Source of the DNA: Lycorma delicatula | Lineage: Eukaryota; Arthropoda; Insecta; Hemiptera; Fulgoridae | Assembly: GCF_047948215.1 (NCBI RefSeq) | Contig: NC_134456.1 | Coordinates: 57,923,029 to 57,987,028, forward strand | Length of the DNA stretch: 64,000 bases | Direction: 5' to 3' | Shown here: positions 61,650 through 64,000 of the stretch, piece after piece | How the letters are laid out: every line of letters starts with the position of its first letter | Position numbering within the stretch: the stretch's first letter is position 1 | The notes under the pieces: model-generated | What the model saw: the letters and a program-made list of their open reading frames with translations, nothing else | Databases searched by the model: none | What the model was told of the DNA's origin: nothing | Translations under genes and position numbers: made by a program

Positions 61650-62957
61650 CAAGGGACATTCAATAATTAAAGAGACAAATTGATGTAGAAAATAAACTGT
61701 TATAAAATGAGACTGTTACTACTCCTCAATATAATCCCTACCATATTAATACATTTGTCCCAACGATGAACTAGTTTTTTTAAACTTGATGCAAAGAAGT
61801 CTTTGACTTGTTTGAGCTACTTTCTCATAAATTCTTTGACTCCTTGTTGTTGCTGAATTTTTTTCCATGTAAAGTCTTCTTCAGTGGACCAAACAAATGA
61901 AAATCCGAGGGAGCCAAATCTGGAATGTAGGGAGGATGTGTATTTCTCAACCCATTTTTCCAATGGTTTCTTGGGTCAGTTGGGTAATGTGAGTGCAACC
62001 ATTGTCGTGTAGCAATATCATACCTTTTCTTTGAGATCCACAACATTTTTCTCTAATTGCTGGCTTTACTTTTTTCATCCACATATCTGAGTGGTAGATA
62101 CTGTTTGTTTTAAGCAGATTTCCCAAATAATCACAAAAGGCGACACACCTTGGGCATCCCTAAAAACAGTCAACATGACTTTTCCCGCTGATGCTTGCAT
62201 TCTGAATTTCTTTCGGACAGGTGAGCTGTTGTGCTTCCATTTCATGCTTTGTCTTTTGGACTCTTGATTCAAAATGGTGAACCCAAGTTTCAAAACATGT
62301 TAAAATTTTGTTTAGAAAAGGGTCACTTTCCCTTTCTTAGCATTCTTTCAAGTCTGTACACACTTTCGAGTTTTGTTTCCTTGTACTATCGTTAACTCTT
62401 TTGGGACCCACCTTGCACTTGTTTAGCTGTACTTGAGCTTCTTACTGATAGAGCATTATGAACTGTGCCAACATTACTGCAACTGTTTTTGCTATATGTT
62501 CAACTTAATACGTCAGTCTTCACGAATAATGTTGTCAATGTGAGTTTCAAGTGAAGGAGTTGACACCAACTGGCCGGCCAGAACATTGCTCGTCAGTCAC
62601 TGAGGTTCATCAGTCACAATGAGTTTTTGAACTGTTCTACCCACTTACAAAAATTTCTGTGGTTCATAAAACTTTCTCCATACTGTAAAATCATCATTTG
62701 AGAAAAGATTTTAGCTGGTTTTCACCTTCAGAAAGCAAAAACCGGATTATTGAACATTGTTCAATTAATGTGGAAACTTCAAGCGAACACACCATCGTTA
62801 AATCCAATATTGAGCTTGTAAACAAAACATTTTTTGGCAGTCAGCTGTTCTCACTCATTCCAGTGATGCTACCCTAAAGTCAATAAAGTACAAAACTCAT
62901 CCTAAAAACTGTTTCATTTCTACATCAATTTGTTTCTAATTATTGAATGTCCCCACA
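61650..62957 (-). mobile_element. Mariner-like element, second family, copy 2 (full length, decayed)
   Basis: Inverted ends GGGACATTCAATAATTA occur on both sides, followed inward by ACAAATTGATGTAGAAA on both. It is about 1.3 kb, normal for mariner. The minus strand holds transposase remains: KRQSMKWKHNSSPVRKKF, VMLTVFRDAQGV and YIPDLAPSDFHLFGPLKKTL, the last including the third catalytic Asp. Stops and frameshifts are frequent. TA follows the right end (62958-62959); the left TA appears mutated to CA. Confidence 0.85.
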
Positions 62958-62985
62958 TATTCCAAACACGAGATGATGTAATTTA

Positions 62986-62990
<5 letters not shown>

Positions 62991-63061
<71 letters not shown>
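62991..63061. repeat. (TC)n(TA)n microsatellite
   Basis: About 34 bases of TC directly followed by about 37 of TA. It forms the left edge of the Helitron-like element. Confidence 0.97.
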
Positions 63062-63067
<6 letters not shown>

Positions 63068-63781
63068 GAATGTTTGTTTGTGCCATATGTGTTCCTAAAC
63101 CATTCCGTTCCGATCCAATGATGAAACTTTGGTGAATTGTTGTGCCCATGCCCATGAAGGTTTCTGTATTAGTTTGGACTCGCTAAGTGATGCTAGGGTC
63201 GAGATTTTCAGAAAATTGTATTTATGGTCTGATTTGGCTCATATTCAGAATATATATTAGTTATGTGAAAAAAATATTTTTGCAAAAAAAGGGAAAATGG
63301 GAAAGGGTTGAAGAGAGGAAGGAATTAAGACTGGAAGACAAAGAGGGAAAAACAAAAGGTTAAATTTTGTGATGTTCTGTAATGCTCAGTTTTTGTATTT
63401 ATACTTACATTTGAATTCATGTAATCTTTTTCTTTTTCCTGTTTATCCTCCGGTATCTACCGTTTAGATAATTCTTCAGAGGATGAATGAGAGGATGATA
63501 TGTATGAGTGTAAATGAAGTGTAGTCTTGTACATTCTCAGTTCGACCATTCCTGAGATGTGTGGTTAATTGAAACCCAACCGCCAACGAACACCGGTATC
63601 CACGATCTAGTATTCAAATCCATGTAAAAATAACTGGCTTGAACGCTGTAACTCTCGACTTCCAAATCAGCTGACTTGGGAAGACGCGTTACACCACTAG
63701 ACCAACCCGGTGGGTTTGAATTCATGTAATCTACATTTTTACTCAAATCTAGCAATAGCGAAGTATTGCCGGGTCAGTTAA
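63023..63781 (+). mobile_element. Non-autonomous Helitron-like element with nested SINE
   Basis: The left end begins TCTATATA and runs into GAATGTTTGTTTGTG, a start typical of insect Helitrons. The right end has a small hairpin (CAATA, loop GCGAAG, TATTG at 63753-63768) followed after a short spacer by CCGGGTCAGTTAA, close to the usual hairpin plus CTRR end. No coding sequence is present. Without the inserted SINE and one target duplicate it is about 450 bases. The 5' limit within the microsatellite is uncertain. Confidence 0.5.
63428..63714 (-). mobile_element. tRNA-derived SINE, family A, copy 3
   Basis: A perfect 18-base duplication TTTGAATTCATGTAATCT (63410-63427 and 63715-63732) flanks it, indicating a young insertion. 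On the minus strand the head reads TTGGTCTAGTGGTGTAACGC, with the same middle part and CCGGAGGATAAACAGG tail as copies 1 and 2. It lies inside the Helitron-like element. Confidence 0.95.
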
Positions 63782-63963
63782 TATACACACATCCAATTCT
63801 GTGAAATTGTAGAATATTCTTTAATTAATATAACAAACACAAAACTGAGGAGAAAATATTGTAGCACAGAAAATTTTGTTGTATATTTGATCTTAGATTC
63901 AGAGTAGCATAAGAACTAGGAATCTGTCTTAACAGACGATTTTAATAATGTAGATGTACATAT

Positions 63964-63982
63964 GTAGATAGATAGATAGATG
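63964..63982. repeat. (GATA)n microsatellite
   Basis: A short GATA run near the right edge, followed by diverged ATGTAGAT units up to the end of the window. Confidence 0.85.
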
Positions 63983-64000
63983 TAATGTAGATGATGTAGA

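Larger units (their letters stand above)
57835..64000 (-). other. Upstream intron sequence, rich in transposons
   Basis: Probably part of the intron before the first visible exon. It contains two mariners, an RTE fragment, a Helitron-like element, microsatellites and a short perfect hairpin. Stretches at 57907-58730 (apart from the hairpin) and 59860-60820 hold nothing I can identify. Confidence 0.55.

Overview
The window is nuclear DNA of an arthropod, most likely an insect. It is strongly A+T-rich, its genes have introns, and it is full of insect-type transposons: mariner, piggyBac, Merlin, Helitron, tRNA-derived SINEs, and RTE-like and I-like LINEs. A hemipteran host is a guess from the style of the repeats and was not tested.

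One host gene dominates. On the minus strand, eleven short exons between 57834 and 9477 can be read by their splice sites. Reading frame and phase agree across nine consecutive junctions; the tenth, to the last exon, needs a weaker donor. The chain encodes at least 583 residues, nearly all charged, heptad-rich coiled coil. The 5' end lies beyond the right edge of the window. I do not recognise the protein and give it no gene name. Exons are 84 to 272 bases long and introns about 2 to 10 kb.

Left of the gene (1-8940) are two decayed minus-strand elements: a copy of a large uncharacterised arthropod protein family (1856-3367), and a LINE with ORF1 and endonuclease, reverse transcriptase and RNase H remains (4721-7900). 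The introns hold a complete-length but dead mariner (19207-20512), a piggyBac relic (about 28690-30110), a Merlin element carrying three SINE insertions (45141-47220), an RTE fragment (53835-54330), and an imperfect palindrome around a long TG microsatellite (55431-56690). Right of the first visible exon (57835-64000) are two mariners of a second family, a second RTE fragment, and a non-autonomous Helitron with a SINE inside it.

I found no rRNA, functional tRNA, CRISPR array, or prokaryotic or viral genes. I saw no convincing unknown molecular system. The best leads are the unidentified coiled-coil gene with its ambiguous 3' end, the Merlin/SINE nest with overlapping target duplications, and the shared 3' tail of two different SINE families. 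Statements about family resemblance come from memory of those families; no database search was run.
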